Of a DNA stretch of 64,000 nt, positions 35,319 through 43,630 are shown piece after piece. Below the pieces are notes generated by a model, which did not search any database, was not told the DNA's origin, and saw nothing but the letters and a program-made list of their open reading frames with translations. The DNA is from QWHO01 sp021404945. GTDB taxonomy: Bacteria; Vulcanimicrobiota; Xenobia; Xenobiales; QWHO01. The translations under genes were made by a program, and so were the position numbers. Numbering within the stretch: position 1 is the stretch's first letter; each line of letters opens with the position of its first letter. The stretch lies in the NCBI GenBank assembly GCA_963169765.1, contig CAUJEN010000122.1:5771-69770 (forward strand), read 5' to 3'.

Positions 35319-36031
35319 CTAAAGTCGAACAGCAAGCTGGAGCCGCCGTCCTTGCGCAGGCAGCGTACCGTGGCCTGCAGTTTGCCCTGACGGCCCTGCA
35401 GGTAGTAGCTGGCCCCTTCTTCCCCGACACTGGCGAAGTCCGGAGCACCGTTCACCGCAACGGGCTCGAGCAGTTCTACAGCCGGCCTGCCCCGGGCTTC
35501 TTTCGGACTCCAGCCGGTGCTCCGGGCCAGCGCCTGGTTCCAACGCTCGATGCGGCCTGCAGAATCAAGCAGGGCGACCCCGATCGGAACCTGGTCGAGC
35601 ACGCTCTCGAAGCGGGCCAGATTCTCTTTGAGCGCATCGTGGCGAGATTTGAGGCGTAGCAGAGAGCGAATCCGGGCCAGCAACTCCTGGGGCTTGAAAG
35701 GCTTGGTGATGTATGCGTGGGCGCCGGCGTCGAGGCCGTTGACCACGTCCTGGATATCGCACTGGACCGTCAGAAAGATGACCGGGATGTCGCACAGATC
35801 CGGGTCGGCCTTCAACTCGCGACAGACATCGTAGCCTGACATCGCGGGCATGACGGCGTCCAGGACGATCACGTCAGGACCATGTCGACGGGCCATCTCG
35901 AGGCCCTCTTCCCCGTTTTTCGCTTGCAGCACGCTGCAGCTTTCCAGGGTCTCGATCCAGCCGGTCAGAAGCTCCCGAATGTGCTCTTCGTCGTCCACAA
36001 TCAAGACCGTGCCAGAGTGGCTTTCTTGCAT
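35315..36031 (-). CDS. Response regulator with C-terminal PAS domain
   Basis: A 238-residue protein with no DNA-binding or enzymatic output domain. The receiver domain (about 5-125) has DD at 13-14, phospho-acceptor D58 in VIVLDAVMPAMSG and the lysine in AYITKPFKP. A helical linker leads to a PAS-like domain (about 145-238; FESVLDQVPIGVALLDSAGRIERWNQALARSTGWS). ATG at 36031 is preferred to an earlier start at 36064 because the receiver fold begins soon after it. Its stop codon lies within family A repeat copy A3, so the array may have trimmed the 3' end. It is divergent from the methyltransferase gene and probably signals by protein contact. Confidence 0.88.
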   Translation of the reverse strand: MQESHSGTVLIVDDEEHIRELLTGWIETLESCSVLQAKNGEEGLEMARRHGPDVIVLDAVMPAMSGYDVCRELKADPDLCDIPVIFLTVQCDIQDVVNGLDAGAHAYITKPFKPQELLARIRSLLRLKSRHDALKENLARFESVLDQVPIGVALLDSAGRIERWNQALARSTGWSPKEARGRPAVELLEPVAVNGAPDFASVGEEGASYYLQGRQGKLQATVRCLRKDGGSSLLFDFS

Positions 36032-36113
36032 GACCGGTGCTGCACGCTTCGGGCCACCCGGCAATTGTCCCTGCCCGGAAGGCCCGGAGACCCGCGAGGT
36101 TGAATATTATTCT

Positions 36114-36932
36114 ATGCAAAGCAAGACTGGAAAGCGCTCGCCTCACAACCACCTCAACGAACTTACCGGAACCGAGTGGATTCGCTTTACGCGCTCCTGG
36201 TTCGTGGTCAACCCGCCCCGTCGCTCCAAGGCCGAAGTCCAGCACCCGGCCAAGTTTCCCGAGCAACTGGTGGAGTCGTTCATCAGCTTCTTCACCCGCC
36301 CGGGGCAGTGGGTGCTCGACCCCTTCGCCGGAGTGGGCTCCAGCCTGGTGGCGGCTCGCTCGCTCGGCCGCCGGGCCCTGGGCGTCGAGCTCAGCCCGCG
36401 TTACTTTTCCCTGGCCCGCGAGCAACTCGGAGCCGATGGCGCCGAATTGAGACTGGTGCAGGGCGATGCCCGCAGCATCCCTGAGCTGGATTTTCCCACG
36501 GTAGACTTCGTGATCACCTCCCCGCCCTACTGGGACATGCTGGCCCACAGCCGGGGGAACGTCTTGAGCGTACACAAGCGGCGCCAGGCCGCCGGACTGG
36601 ACGTCACCTACTCTGAGCGCCCCGAGGATCTCGGAAATCTCACCGACTATGAGGTCTTTCTCAAGCAACTTACGGGAATCTTCCAGGGGGTTGCCTCGGT
36701 GCTCAAGAAGGGAGGCCATCTGGTGGTCGTGCTCCAGAATCTGCGCTCTCCCGAGGGACGCATGGTGCCTCTGGCGTGGGACCTGGCCCGCGAGCTCGAT
36801 CGCTTTCTGGTCTTCAAGGGCGAGCGGGTCTGGTGCCAGGATAACAAGCCGCTCGGGATCTGGGGCTATCCATCCGAGTTCGTGAGTAACGTGCATCACC
36901 ATTACTGTCTGATCTTCAAGAAGTGGGACTGA
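36114..36932 (+). CDS. Orphan site-specific DNA methyltransferase (N4-cytosine or N6-adenine)
   Basis: A 272-residue amino-methyltransferase. The SAM-binding motif I is VLDPFAGVGSSLVAA (about 67-81), with the acidic motif II in GVELSPRY. The catalytic motif IV is TSPPYW (135-140); SPPY is common in m4C enzymes. Motif I precedes motif IV, with a HPAKFPEQLVESFISFF segment before motif I, so the order is permuted relative to the common beta class. No restriction endonuclease is nearby, suggesting a regulatory or protective orphan. Its end overlaps the antiporter start by 10 bases. Confidence 0.9.
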   Translation: MQSKTGKRSPHNHLNELTGTEWIRFTRSWFVVNPPRRSKAEVQHPAKFPEQLVESFISFFTRPGQWVLDPFAGVGSSLVAARSLGRRALGVELSPRYFSLAREQLGADGAELRLVQGDARSIPELDFPTVDFVITSPPYWDMLAHSRGNVLSVHKRRQAAGLDVTYSERPEDLGNLTDYEVFLKQLTGIFQGVASVLKKGGHLVVVLQNLRSPEGRMVPLAWDLARELDRFLVFKGERVWCQDNKPLGIWGYPSEFVSNVHHHYCLIFKKWD

Positions 36933-38584
36933 CCGACGATCTCTGTTTGATCTTCGTGGCCGCCGTGTTGGGTGGCTTGATTGCCCGCGCGGTGCGTGCC
37001 CCCCTGGTTCTCGGCTACATCCTGGCGGGACTTCTGGTCAGCCCCCATACCCCCGGACCCAAGGTGCTCGAGCTCGAGCAGATCGATGACCTGGCGGAAA
37101 TGGGCGTGGCCCTGTTGATGTTTGGCATCGGCCTTGAGTTCTCGCTCTCGCGCTTGAGTGACCTGAAGAAGGTGGCCCTTTACGGCACCAGTCTGCAGAT
37201 GGCTCTGACCGCTCTGGTGGGCATGCTCTTGATCCGGCTCCTGGACTATGGCTGGACGGAAGGGCTCTGGGTGGGGGCCGCCCTTTCTTTGTCCAGCACC
37301 ATGGTGGCCCTCAAGGTGCTGCAGGCGCAGGGCTACCAGGATGCCCTGTCGGGTCGCATCATGCTGGCGATGCTGGTGGTGCAGGACCTGGCCATCATCC
37401 CCATCATGATTTTGTTGCCCCAGTTGGGCGACCTGACCTCGGGCATGTGGAGCGTCTTGCGCCTGCTGGTGCGAGGAACCCTGATGATCGGCGTCGTCTG
37501 GCTGCTGGGCCGCCAACTCCTGCCCCGCCTGTTCGGCCTGGTGGCCAGTCACGCCCCGCGCGAGCTCTTTACGCTGCTGGTGGTGGCTGTCGGCCTGGGG
37601 GTGGGTTATGCCAGTTACGTGGCCGGTCTCTCTTTTGCCTTCGGGGCCTTTCTGGCCGGACTGGTGCTGAGCGAATCGGACTACAGCCATCATGTTCTGA
37701 CCGAAGTCGGTCCCTTGCGCGACCTCTTCGGGATGCTGTTCTTCGTCTCGGTAGGCTTGCTGCTCAATCCACGGGTCGTGCTGGAGAGCCTGAGCATTAT
37801 CCTGGCTCTGGTGCTGTTCACCTTGCTGGCCAAGGCGTTCATCTTCGCCTGGGTCACATGGCTTTTTGGCTATCGCAACATCGTGCCATTCGCCGTGGGC
37901 CTGACGCTCTGCCAGATCGGCGAGTTCTCCTTCGTGCTGGCCCAGGTGGGGCAGCGGACCGGCAACCTGTCCACCGAGCTCTACAACCTGGTCATGGTGA
38001 CCGCCGTCCTGACGATGGTGGTCACTCCGGCCACCTCGTCCCTGGCGCCCCGGGCTCGCAGGATCTGGGGACGCTGGTTCCCCTCCTCGCAATTCGAAGC
38101 CGACTCTTCAAAGCCCGAGGGACTCGGAGGGCACGTCCTCATCGGCGGATATGGCCGCGTCGGTCGCGTGCTGGCCCACGCTCTGAGCAAGGCTGGCGTG
38201 CCCTACCTGGCCGTGGATCCGAATCCGAACGCCGTCCAGCGCGCCCGCGCGGCCGGACATCCTGTTCTGCTCGGCGATCTCAGCTCCGAGACCATTTTGG
38301 AGGTCGCCCAGGCCCCCCAGGCCCGGCTGGTCATGCTGACGCTCACCGATCCGGTCGCTTCGGTGCGCTCGGCCGAGGCCATCCGCAAGCTTCGGCCCGA
38401 GATCCCGGTGCTGGCCCGGGCAGTCTCCAACCAGCACCGACTCGACCTGCTCGAGCACGGAGCCCGACTGGCTCTCTGGCCCGAGTTGGAGACCGGCCTC
38501 GAGCTGACCCGCCAGGGCCTGGTCAGCCTCAGGGTGGAGGCCAACACCGAGGAGTTGCGCCAGGAATTGGAGCAGGGTTCATGA
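36923..38584 (+). CDS. KefB/CPA2-type monovalent cation:proton antiporter with TrkA-N domain
   Basis: A 553-residue inner-membrane protein. About 12 helices fill residues 5-375 (LGYILAGLLVSPHTPG, GIGLEFSLSRL, ALSLSSTMVALKVLQ, VVQDLAIIPIMILLP, FGAFLAGLVLSESDY), matching CPA2 antiporters such as KefB/KefC. A cytosolic Rossmann RCK domain (HVLIGGYGRVGRVLAHAL, then LAVDPNPNA) completes it. GTG start overlaps the methyltransferase; the end overlaps the K+ channel gene by 4 bases. Together with the channel it suggests coordinated potassium/pH control. Confidence 0.92.
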   Translation: MGLTDDLCLIFVAAVLGGLIARAVRAPLVLGYILAGLLVSPHTPGPKVLELEQIDDLAEMGVALLMFGIGLEFSLSRLSDLKKVALYGTSLQMALTALVGMLLIRLLDYGWTEGLWVGAALSLSSTMVALKVLQAQGYQDALSGRIMLAMLVVQDLAIIPIMILLPQLGDLTSGMWSVLRLLVRGTLMIGVVWLLGRQLLPRLFGLVASHAPRELFTLLVVAVGLGVGYASYVAGLSFAFGAFLAGLVLSESDYSHHVLTEVGPLRDLFGMLFFVSVGLLLNPRVVLESLSIILALVLFTLLAKAFIFAWVTWLFGYRNIVPFAVGLTLCQIGEFSFVLAQVGQRTGNLSTELYNLVMVTAVLTMVVTPATSSLAPRARRIWGRWFPSSQFEADSSKPEGLGGHVLIGGYGRVGRVLAHALSKAGVPYLAVDPNPNAVQRARAAGHPVLLGDLSSETILEVAQAPQARLVMLTLTDPVASVRSAEAIRKLRPEIPVLARAVSNQHRLDLLEHGARLALWPELETGLELTRQGLVSLRVEANTEELRQELEQGS

Positions 38585-39603
38585 CCTCCAGCCCGTTCCA
38601 GCGCCTTCGGTTCACTGTCGGGCTGGCCGTCCTGCTTCTGTGCGTGGGGGTGCTGGGATTCCACTTCATCGGTGGACTGGGGGCCCTGGACGCCCTTTAC
38701 ATGGCTGTCACCACCATGAGCACGGTGGGTTATCGCGAGGTGGGCGGCGAGCCTGACACCGCCACCAAACTCTTCACCATCTTCTTTATCCTGTCGGGCG
38801 TGGGGGTTCTCTTCTATGCCGCCTCGGTCGTCATGGAGGTGGCCCTGGATGACCGCACACGCCGTTTCTTTCGCATGCGCTCCAATATCCGAAAGGCGAA
38901 GGTCATGAAAAATCATTCCGTCATCTGCGGCCTCGGGCGGGTCGGACGAGCCGTGGCCGAGGAGCTCACCCGTTCCAATGAGCCCTTCGTGGTGGTCGAC
39001 AATGATCCCGAGCGGCTCGCTCTGGCCACCGACCGGGGTTGGACCTGCGTGCAGGGGGACGCTTCCGAGGATGCTACCTTGCACCAGGTCAACATCGGCT
39101 CCGCCCGGGCTCTGTTCGCCTGTGTGGACACGGACACCACCAATTTGTTCATCGTGATCTCGGCCAGGGGGGTGAACGCCACCATGGAGATCTCGGCCCG
39201 GGTGGTGGATGAGCGCAACTTCGATAAGTTTCGTCGCGCGGGCGCGAGCCACGTGTATTCTCCCTACTCGCTGCTCGGTCGCCGGATGGCCCGCAGTGTC
39301 ACCCGCCCCCGGGCCATGGAGCTGCTCGACCTCGCTTTGGAGCAGACCGGGTATGACCTCACTGTGGATGAGTGCCGCATTCCCGAGGGCTCGAGAATGG
39401 ACGGCGTGTCCCTTGCCGAGTCGGAGTTTCGCAACAAGACCGGGTGCGTGATTCTGGCCATCATTCGCTCGAGCGGCGAGATCTTCCACAATCCCTCTCC
39501 CAGCGCCAAGCTGAATACTGGAGACGTTCTGGTGACCCTGGGAACCCCTCAGCAACTCGAGCGAGCCCGCATCGAGCTGGCCCCGGGTCCACGCTCCAAG
39601 TAG
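38581..39603 (+). CDS. Two-helix RCK-gated potassium channel (MthK-like)
   Basis: A 340-residue channel subunit. Two helices (about 12-32 and 62-85) bracket the selectivity filter TVGYREVGG (T48-Y51). A RCK_N Rossmann domain begins at VICGLGRVGRAVAEEL (NAD/nucleotide loop GLGRVG) and a RCK_C domain forms the end (DGVSLAESEFRNKTGCVILAI, LNTGDVLVTLGT). It starts inside the antiporter stop (ATGA). Gating ligand, such as calcium or a nucleotide, is not evident from sequence. Confidence 0.94.
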   Translation: MTSSPFQRLRFTVGLAVLLLCVGVLGFHFIGGLGALDALYMAVTTMSTVGYREVGGEPDTATKLFTIFFILSGVGVLFYAASVVMEVALDDRTRRFFRMRSNIRKAKVMKNHSVICGLGRVGRAVAEELTRSNEPFVVVDNDPERLALATDRGWTCVQGDASEDATLHQVNIGSARALFACVDTDTTNLFIVISARGVNATMEISARVVDERNFDKFRRAGASHVYSPYSLLGRRMARSVTRPRAMELLDLALEQTGYDLTVDECRIPEGSRMDGVSLAESEFRNKTGCVILAIIRSSGEIFHNPSPSAKLNTGDVLVTLGTPQQLERARIELAPGPRSK

Positions 39604-39628
39604 GAAGCGGCCAGGTTGCGTAGTAAAT

Positions 39629-39716
39629 GCAAGCGAAGCGCGCAGCGAGCTTGCGAGCGTAGTCCAGGTGCAAGGCAAGCGCACAGCGAGCTTGCGAGCG
39701 TGGTCCAGGGGGGCGA
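39629..39716. repeat. Short intergenic direct repeat (two copies)
   Basis: The 18-base core CAGCGAGCTTGCGAGCGT occurs at 39643-39660 and 39684-39701, 41 bases apart, each followed by (A/G)GTCCAGG. The core contains the imperfect palindrome CGAGCTTGCG. It fills the gap between the channel and the M20 hydrolase and resembles neither family A nor family B. Confidence 0.65.
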
Positions 39717-39734
39717 GCGAGAGAGGAACGAGCG

Positions 39735-40946
39735 ATGACACTGGTAGTGCCCAAACAGGGGGTCCGCCCCGAGGTCCAGGCCGTGGTCGAGGACGTGATC
39801 CGTCTGAGGCGCGACCTGCACCGTTTTCCTGAGCTTGGCTTCCAGGAGCACCGCACCGCCCGGGTTGTGGCCGACTACCTCGAAGAGCTGGGCCTGCCCA
39901 TGCGCAAGGGCGTGGCCGGGACCGGGGTGGTGGCCCTGGTGGAGGGGGCCGGACCAGGTCCCACCCTGTTGCTGCGGGCTGACATGGATGCTCTGCCGGT
40001 CCACGAGTCCACCGGCCTGGAGTATGCCTCCACCGCTCCCGGCAAGATGCACGCCTGCGGCCACGACGGCCACACCGCTATTTTACTGGGAGCGGCCCGG
40101 GTGCTGGCCGGCATGAAAGACCGCCTGAACGGTACCGTGAAGCTGGTCTTCCAGCCGGCCGAGGAAGGCCCTGGTGGTGCCCAGCCGATGATCGAGGAGG
40201 GCGTGCTGGAGAATCCCCCTGTGGACGCCGCCGTGGGCTTGCACCTCTGGAGTGACCTGCCGGTCGGCCAGGTGGGCGTGCAGTCTGGCCCGTTCATGGC
40301 CGCCTCGGACACCTTCGACATCATCGTCAAGGGCCGTGGGGGCCACGCCGCCAAGCCCGATCAGACCGTCGACCCGGTCGTGGTGGCCGCCCACCTGGTG
40401 GTGGCTCTCCAGACGGTGGTCAGCCGCACGGTCGATCCGCTCGAGTCGGCCGTGGTCACTGTCACCCGGATGCACGGGGGCGAGGCCTATAACGTCATCC
40501 CCGATCAAGTCGAGCTGGGCGGAACCATCCGCACCTTTCGCCCCGAGATCCGCCAACTGGTGCGCGACCGGGTCAAGGGTCTGGTGGAAGGCGTGGCGGC
40601 TGGCTTCGGGGCCGAGGCCGAGTTCCGTTTCGAGGAGGGCTACCCGCCCGTCATCAACAACCCGGCGATGACCGAGCTGGTGGCGGGATGCTGTCGCTCT
40701 CTGCTGGGCCTGGAGGGCGAGCTGCCCGACAGTCGCACTCTGGGCGGGGAAGACATGGCCTACTTCCTCAACGCCGTGCCCGGCTGCTACTTCTTCCTGG
40801 GCGCTCGCAACGATGAGACCGCCTGCAATTATCCCCATCACCACCCGCGCTTCAACATCTGCGAGGAAGCCTTTCCCCTGGGCGTGGAGCTGTTCGTGCG
40901 CGTGGTGGAGAGCTTCTTTGACTCCCCACCAGCTCGAGAGGTATGA
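39735..40946 (+). CDS. M20D-family amidohydrolase (peptidase/hippurate hydrolase type)
   Basis: A 403-residue zinc hydrolase that removes acyl groups from amino acids or related amides. Metal-binding motifs are intact: LRADMDALPV, MHACGHDGHTAILLGAA, the catalytic pair EE in VFQPAEEGPGGAQ, and a C-terminal histidine in the PHHHPRFN segment. The dimerisation domain includes KGRGGHAAKPDQTVDP. The substrate (hippurate, indole-acetyl amino acids, acetyl-diaminopimelate) cannot be told. Its end overlaps the following MoeB-like gene by 29 bases. Confidence 0.93.
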   Translation: MTLVVPKQGVRPEVQAVVEDVIRLRRDLHRFPELGFQEHRTARVVADYLEELGLPMRKGVAGTGVVALVEGAGPGPTLLLRADMDALPVHESTGLEYASTAPGKMHACGHDGHTAILLGAARVLAGMKDRLNGTVKLVFQPAEEGPGGAQPMIEEGVLENPPVDAAVGLHLWSDLPVGQVGVQSGPFMAASDTFDIIVKGRGGHAAKPDQTVDPVVVAAHLVVALQTVVSRTVDPLESAVVTVTRMHGGEAYNVIPDQVELGGTIRTFRPEIRQLVRDRVKGLVEGVAAGFGAEAEFRFEEGYPPVINNPAMTELVAGCCRSLLGLEGELPDSRTLGGEDMAYFLNAVPGCYFFLGARNDETACNYPHHHPRFNICEEAFPLGVELFVRVVESFFDSPPAREV

Positions 40947-42030
40947 GCGCCACCTGGCCCTGCCCGAGATCGGGGTGGCCGGCCAGGAGAAACTGCTCGC
41001 CTCCAGCGTGCTCGTGGTCGGAGCCGGCGGACTGGGCTCGCCGGCCTCGATCTATCTTGCTGCAGCCGGCGTCGGCCGGATCGGTCTGGTGGACGCTGAT
41101 CGGGTGGACCGCTCCAACCTGCAGCGCCAGATCCTCCACGAGGACGCCTCCGTGGGGCGCCTCAAGACCGCCTCCGGGGCCGATACGTTGCGGCGCATCA
41201 ACCCCGAGGTCGTGGTGGAGGAGCATCCCGTGCGCCTGGTCGGCGCCAACGCCGGCGCCATCGTGCAGCGCTATGACCTGGTGGTGAACGGGGTGGACAA
41301 CTTCCCCACCCGCTACCTTCTCAACGACGTCTGCGTCTGGCTGGGCAAACCGCTGGTGGACGCCAGCATCCTGCGCTTCGAAGCCCAGGCCACCGTCTAT
41401 CTGCCCGGCCAGGGCTGTTACCGCTGCCTGTTCCCCCAGCCCCCTCCACCGGGCCTGGTGCCTTCCTGCGCCGAGGGCGGCATCCTGGGGGCTCTGGCGG
41501 GCACGCTTGGGGCTCTGCAGGCGGTGGAGGCGGTCAAGACCCTGCTGGGGGTGGGCCGTCCCCTGAGCGACCGCCTGCTCCTCTACGACGCGCTGGGCGG
41601 GGGGTGGCGCAGCTTGCGCCGAGCGCGCGATCCTGACTGCCCCGTCTGCGGCCACACGCCCAGCATCTTGGAGCCCGTCGATTACGAGCATTTCTGTGGA
41701 TTGAAGGAGGAAAGCATGGTCAAGGAAGTCCTGCCCGTCGAGGCCCACAAGCTGCTGGAGGGGAACCCCGCCATCCAGTTCGTGGACGTGCGCGAGCCCT
41801 GGGAGTATGAGAAGGTCCATGCCGCCGGCGTGAAGCTGATCCCGCTGGGGGAGGTGCCCGACCGGGTGGGCGAGCTGGACAAGAATCGCCCGGTGCTGTG
41901 CATCTGCGCCAAAGGTGGCCGCTCCATGAAGGCCTGCGACTTCCTGCTCAGCCAGGGCTTCAGCGATGTCACCAACGTGGCCGAGGGGACCAAAGGCTGG
42001 GTGGAGCAGGGCTTGCCGACCGGGGGCTGA
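40918..42030 (+). CDS. MoeB/ThiF-type adenylyltransferase fused to a rhodanese domain
   Basis: A 370-residue E1-like enzyme that adenylates the C-terminus of a ubiquitin-like sulfur carrier (MoaD, ThiS or similar) and, through rhodanese, hands on sulfur. The ATP site is VLVVGAGGLGS (31-41) with DRSNLQRQ. The zinc cysteines are C167/C170 and C241/C244 (CPVCGH). A cysteine in VPSCAEGG (184) is at the usual thioester position. The C-terminal rhodanese (about 265-368) has active-site C330 in CAKGGRS. TTG at 40918 gives the family start TPHQLERYERHLALPEIG and has GTGGAG upstream; it overlaps the M20 gene by 29 bases. Architecture matches MoeZ/MOCS3 proteins. The carrier gene is not nearby. Confidence 0.92.
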   Translation: MTPHQLERYERHLALPEIGVAGQEKLLASSVLVVGAGGLGSPASIYLAAAGVGRIGLVDADRVDRSNLQRQILHEDASVGRLKTASGADTLRRINPEVVVEEHPVRLVGANAGAIVQRYDLVVNGVDNFPTRYLLNDVCVWLGKPLVDASILRFEAQATVYLPGQGCYRCLFPQPPPPGLVPSCAEGGILGALAGTLGALQAVEAVKTLLGVGRPLSDRLLLYDALGGGWRSLRRARDPDCPVCGHTPSILEPVDYEHFCGLKEESMVKEVLPVEAHKLLEGNPAIQFVDVREPWEYEKVHAAGVKLIPLGEVPDRVGELDKNRPVLCICAKGGRSMKACDFLLSQGFSDVTNVAEGTKGWVEQGLPTGG

Positions 42031-42118
42031 TCCTCGTTCATCTTTTGTTCTTATCGCGGCAATCGCTGGTTCACGATCTGGCAGCACGCCGTTCACACCG
42101 GCGCGGCATGATCAGGAC

Positions 42119-42955
42119 ATGAGCAAGCTAACCTTCGGCGCCTTACTGCGCCAACTCCGAAATCAGTCCGGGCTGACCCAGGCCCAACTCGCTGAGCGCG
42201 GCCGCTCGACCCAGCAACGCATCTCCAGGCTGGAGGGCAACGTCGCCCTGGCGAGCAGGGAGGAGTGCGTGCGCCTGGCTGACGTGCTGCAGACTGAGGC
42301 GAGCGAGCTGTTGGCGAAGGTACGTCGGGTTGGTCCGCGCTCCCCACTCAATAGCCTTATGACCGACGACCGTGCCTGCTACACTCCGCCTTGCGAGAAA
42401 TCCGGAGTGGAGCGTTACCGTGCCGGGATGGCCCGTTGCCCGGAGTTGCTCGGGCCCCTGTGGCAAAGCTTCGACTTGCCGCGGCAGACCTGGCTCGAGA
42501 GTGCTCCAACCGACTCGCTGGAGGAGTGGATGCTGCTGGTTCACCGAGTCGCCGCCGGTCTGCGGCCGACCTTCTGCGCGCCGCTGAAGCTGGGCATTCG
42601 CATGCACCCGGTGGTGGACTGGCTTACTGGCGAGGCCGTCGGCGACCTGGCCTATCCCGCGCTGGTCGGCCAGGCAGCGGGGATGCGCCAGGCACTGATT
42701 CCCCAGCTCTGTCTTCGCCCCCTCAAGACCGCCTACCCCCTCGACTTTGCCCTGGTGGTGCTGTCCGACCGCCGTCGCTTCGTGATCGACGGCGAGGTGG
42801 ACGGAACCGGACACCGCCCCGGCCTGGACCGTTTCCGAGCCAGGGAGCTGCGCCTGCCTGAGCTGCGTTTTGCTGAGAACCTTGTCTTCCAGTCTGATTT
42901 CAACGAGCTCTTCGATGTCAGGCTGCGCCGGCTTTTGCCACTGCGCCAGCCCTGA
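42119..42955 (+). CDS. XRE-family transcriptional regulator with unknown C-terminal domain
   Basis: A 278-residue protein. Residues 5-65 are a Cro/CI-type helix-turn-helix (FGALLRQLRNQSGLTQAQLAERGRSTQQRISRLEG). The rest (about 100-278) is not recognised; it has segments such as MLLVHRVAAGLRPTF and DFALVVLSDRRRFVIDGEVDG that suggest a ligand or toxin-antitoxin-like module. The start ATG at 42119 fits the domain border. It lies just upstream of the family B repeat pair. Targets are unknown. Confidence 0.78.
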   Translation: MSKLTFGALLRQLRNQSGLTQAQLAERGRSTQQRISRLEGNVALASREECVRLADVLQTEASELLAKVRRVGPRSPLNSLMTDDRACYTPPCEKSGVERYRAGMARCPELLGPLWQSFDLPRQTWLESAPTDSLEEWMLLVHRVAAGLRPTFCAPLKLGIRMHPVVDWLTGEAVGDLAYPALVGQAAGMRQALIPQLCLRPLKTAYPLDFALVVLSDRRRFVIDGEVDGTGHRPGLDRFRARELRLPELRFAENLVFQSDFNELFDVRLRRLLPLRQP

Positions 42956-43017
42956 TCTTCTCACCGCTTTCCGGGAGAGGGGAAAAGCCGATCTCGCTCT
43001 CGCCCGACCCCCCGCGT

Positions 43018-43136
43018 ACCTGAGTCCACCCGGGCGGGGGTGGTACCGGGAAACTCCCCGGTACCGGGCTGATTCCGGGGTAAACGCTGGAATGGAGGCG
43101 GTACCGGGTCGGATCCCGGTGGACCCGAGAGCTTGG
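43018..43136. repeat. Family B hairpin repeat, copy B1a (plus orientation)
   Basis: Reads ACCTGAGTCCACCC, then the hairpin GGTACCGGG ... CCCGGTACC, then TTCCGGGGTAAACG with CTGGAA, then GGCGGTACCGGG and GGATCCCGGTGGACCC. It is the first of two tandem units with a 119-base period. The interval 42956-43307 contains no gene. Confidence 0.85.
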
Positions 43137-43252
43137 ACCTGAGTCCACCCGGTCGGGGGTGGTACCGGGAAACTCCCCGGTACCGGGCTGATTCCGGGGT
43201 ATACGCTGGAATGGAGGCGGTACCGGGTCGGATCCCGGTGGACCCGAGAGCT
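43137..43252. repeat. Family B hairpin repeat, copy B1b (plus orientation)
   Basis: Second unit, almost identical to B1a; visible differences include CCCGGTCGGG for CCCGGGCGGG and GTATACG for GTAAACG. Such identity implies recent duplication or ongoing homogenisation. Confidence 0.85.
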
Positions 43253-43307
43253 CGACTGCACCTCGCGCACCCCAGGACCCGGTCCAGAGGACCGAACTCG
43301 CGTTAGC

Positions 43308-43460
43308 ATGAGCCCTCCTGGACTGGTCGAGTATGGTTTGCTTCTTCTCTTGTGCCTGGCCTGGGCAAGCATCTATCCGCTGGTCAAGATCATCGAGCAC
43401 GGCTTCGAGCCCATCGAGCTGATGGCGGTGCGAGCTCTATTTGCCTGTCTGAGCGTGTTT
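43308..43460 (+). pseudogene. 5' fragment of an EamA/DMT-type transporter
   Basis: From the ATG at 43308 the translation LLLLLCLAWASIYPLVKIIE, then GFEPIELMAVRALFACLSV, matches the first helix and following loop of drug/metabolite transporters (normally about ten helices). The match stops near 43460, after which the frame gives Arg/Pro-rich sequence and no further helices up to the stop at 43641. The remaining nine helices are missing. Confidence 0.6.
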
Positions 43461-43470
43461 CTGGATCGCC

Positions 43471-43596
43471 ATCTCGCTGGCCGAAGAGCGCTTCTCCCTG
43501 GTGCGCAGGTAGGTCATCTGCATCCATTGTCGAGCAAGCATGGTGCTCGTCGACCCCCAGGAAACCGTCGACCTGGGAACGCTGCGCCTGCGTTGA
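43471..43596 (+). pseudogene. Decayed coding fragment with a CxxC motif
   Basis: One frame reads ISLAEERFSLVRR, a TAG at 43510, then VICIHCRASMVLVDPQE and TVDLGTLRLR before TGA at 43594. The CIHC pair followed by hydrophobic strands resembles a short zinc-ribbon or C-terminal tail of some gene, broken by the in-frame stop. It lies directly after the transporter fragment, in a different frame. Confidence 0.3.
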
Positions 43597-43630
43597 AGGC
43601 CTTCTGCGCCCAACCGAGAAACCCGATGGT

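Noticed and set aside
34330..35322. 330-residue plus-strand open frame across the family A array
   Set aside because: Its regularity comes from repeat DNA; the upstream part is a shadow of the TPR gene.
43018..43252. CRISPR array
   Set aside because: Only two units with a 119-base period, identical over their full length, no spacers and no cas genes; the same holds for the arrays at 34.9 and 47.3 kb.
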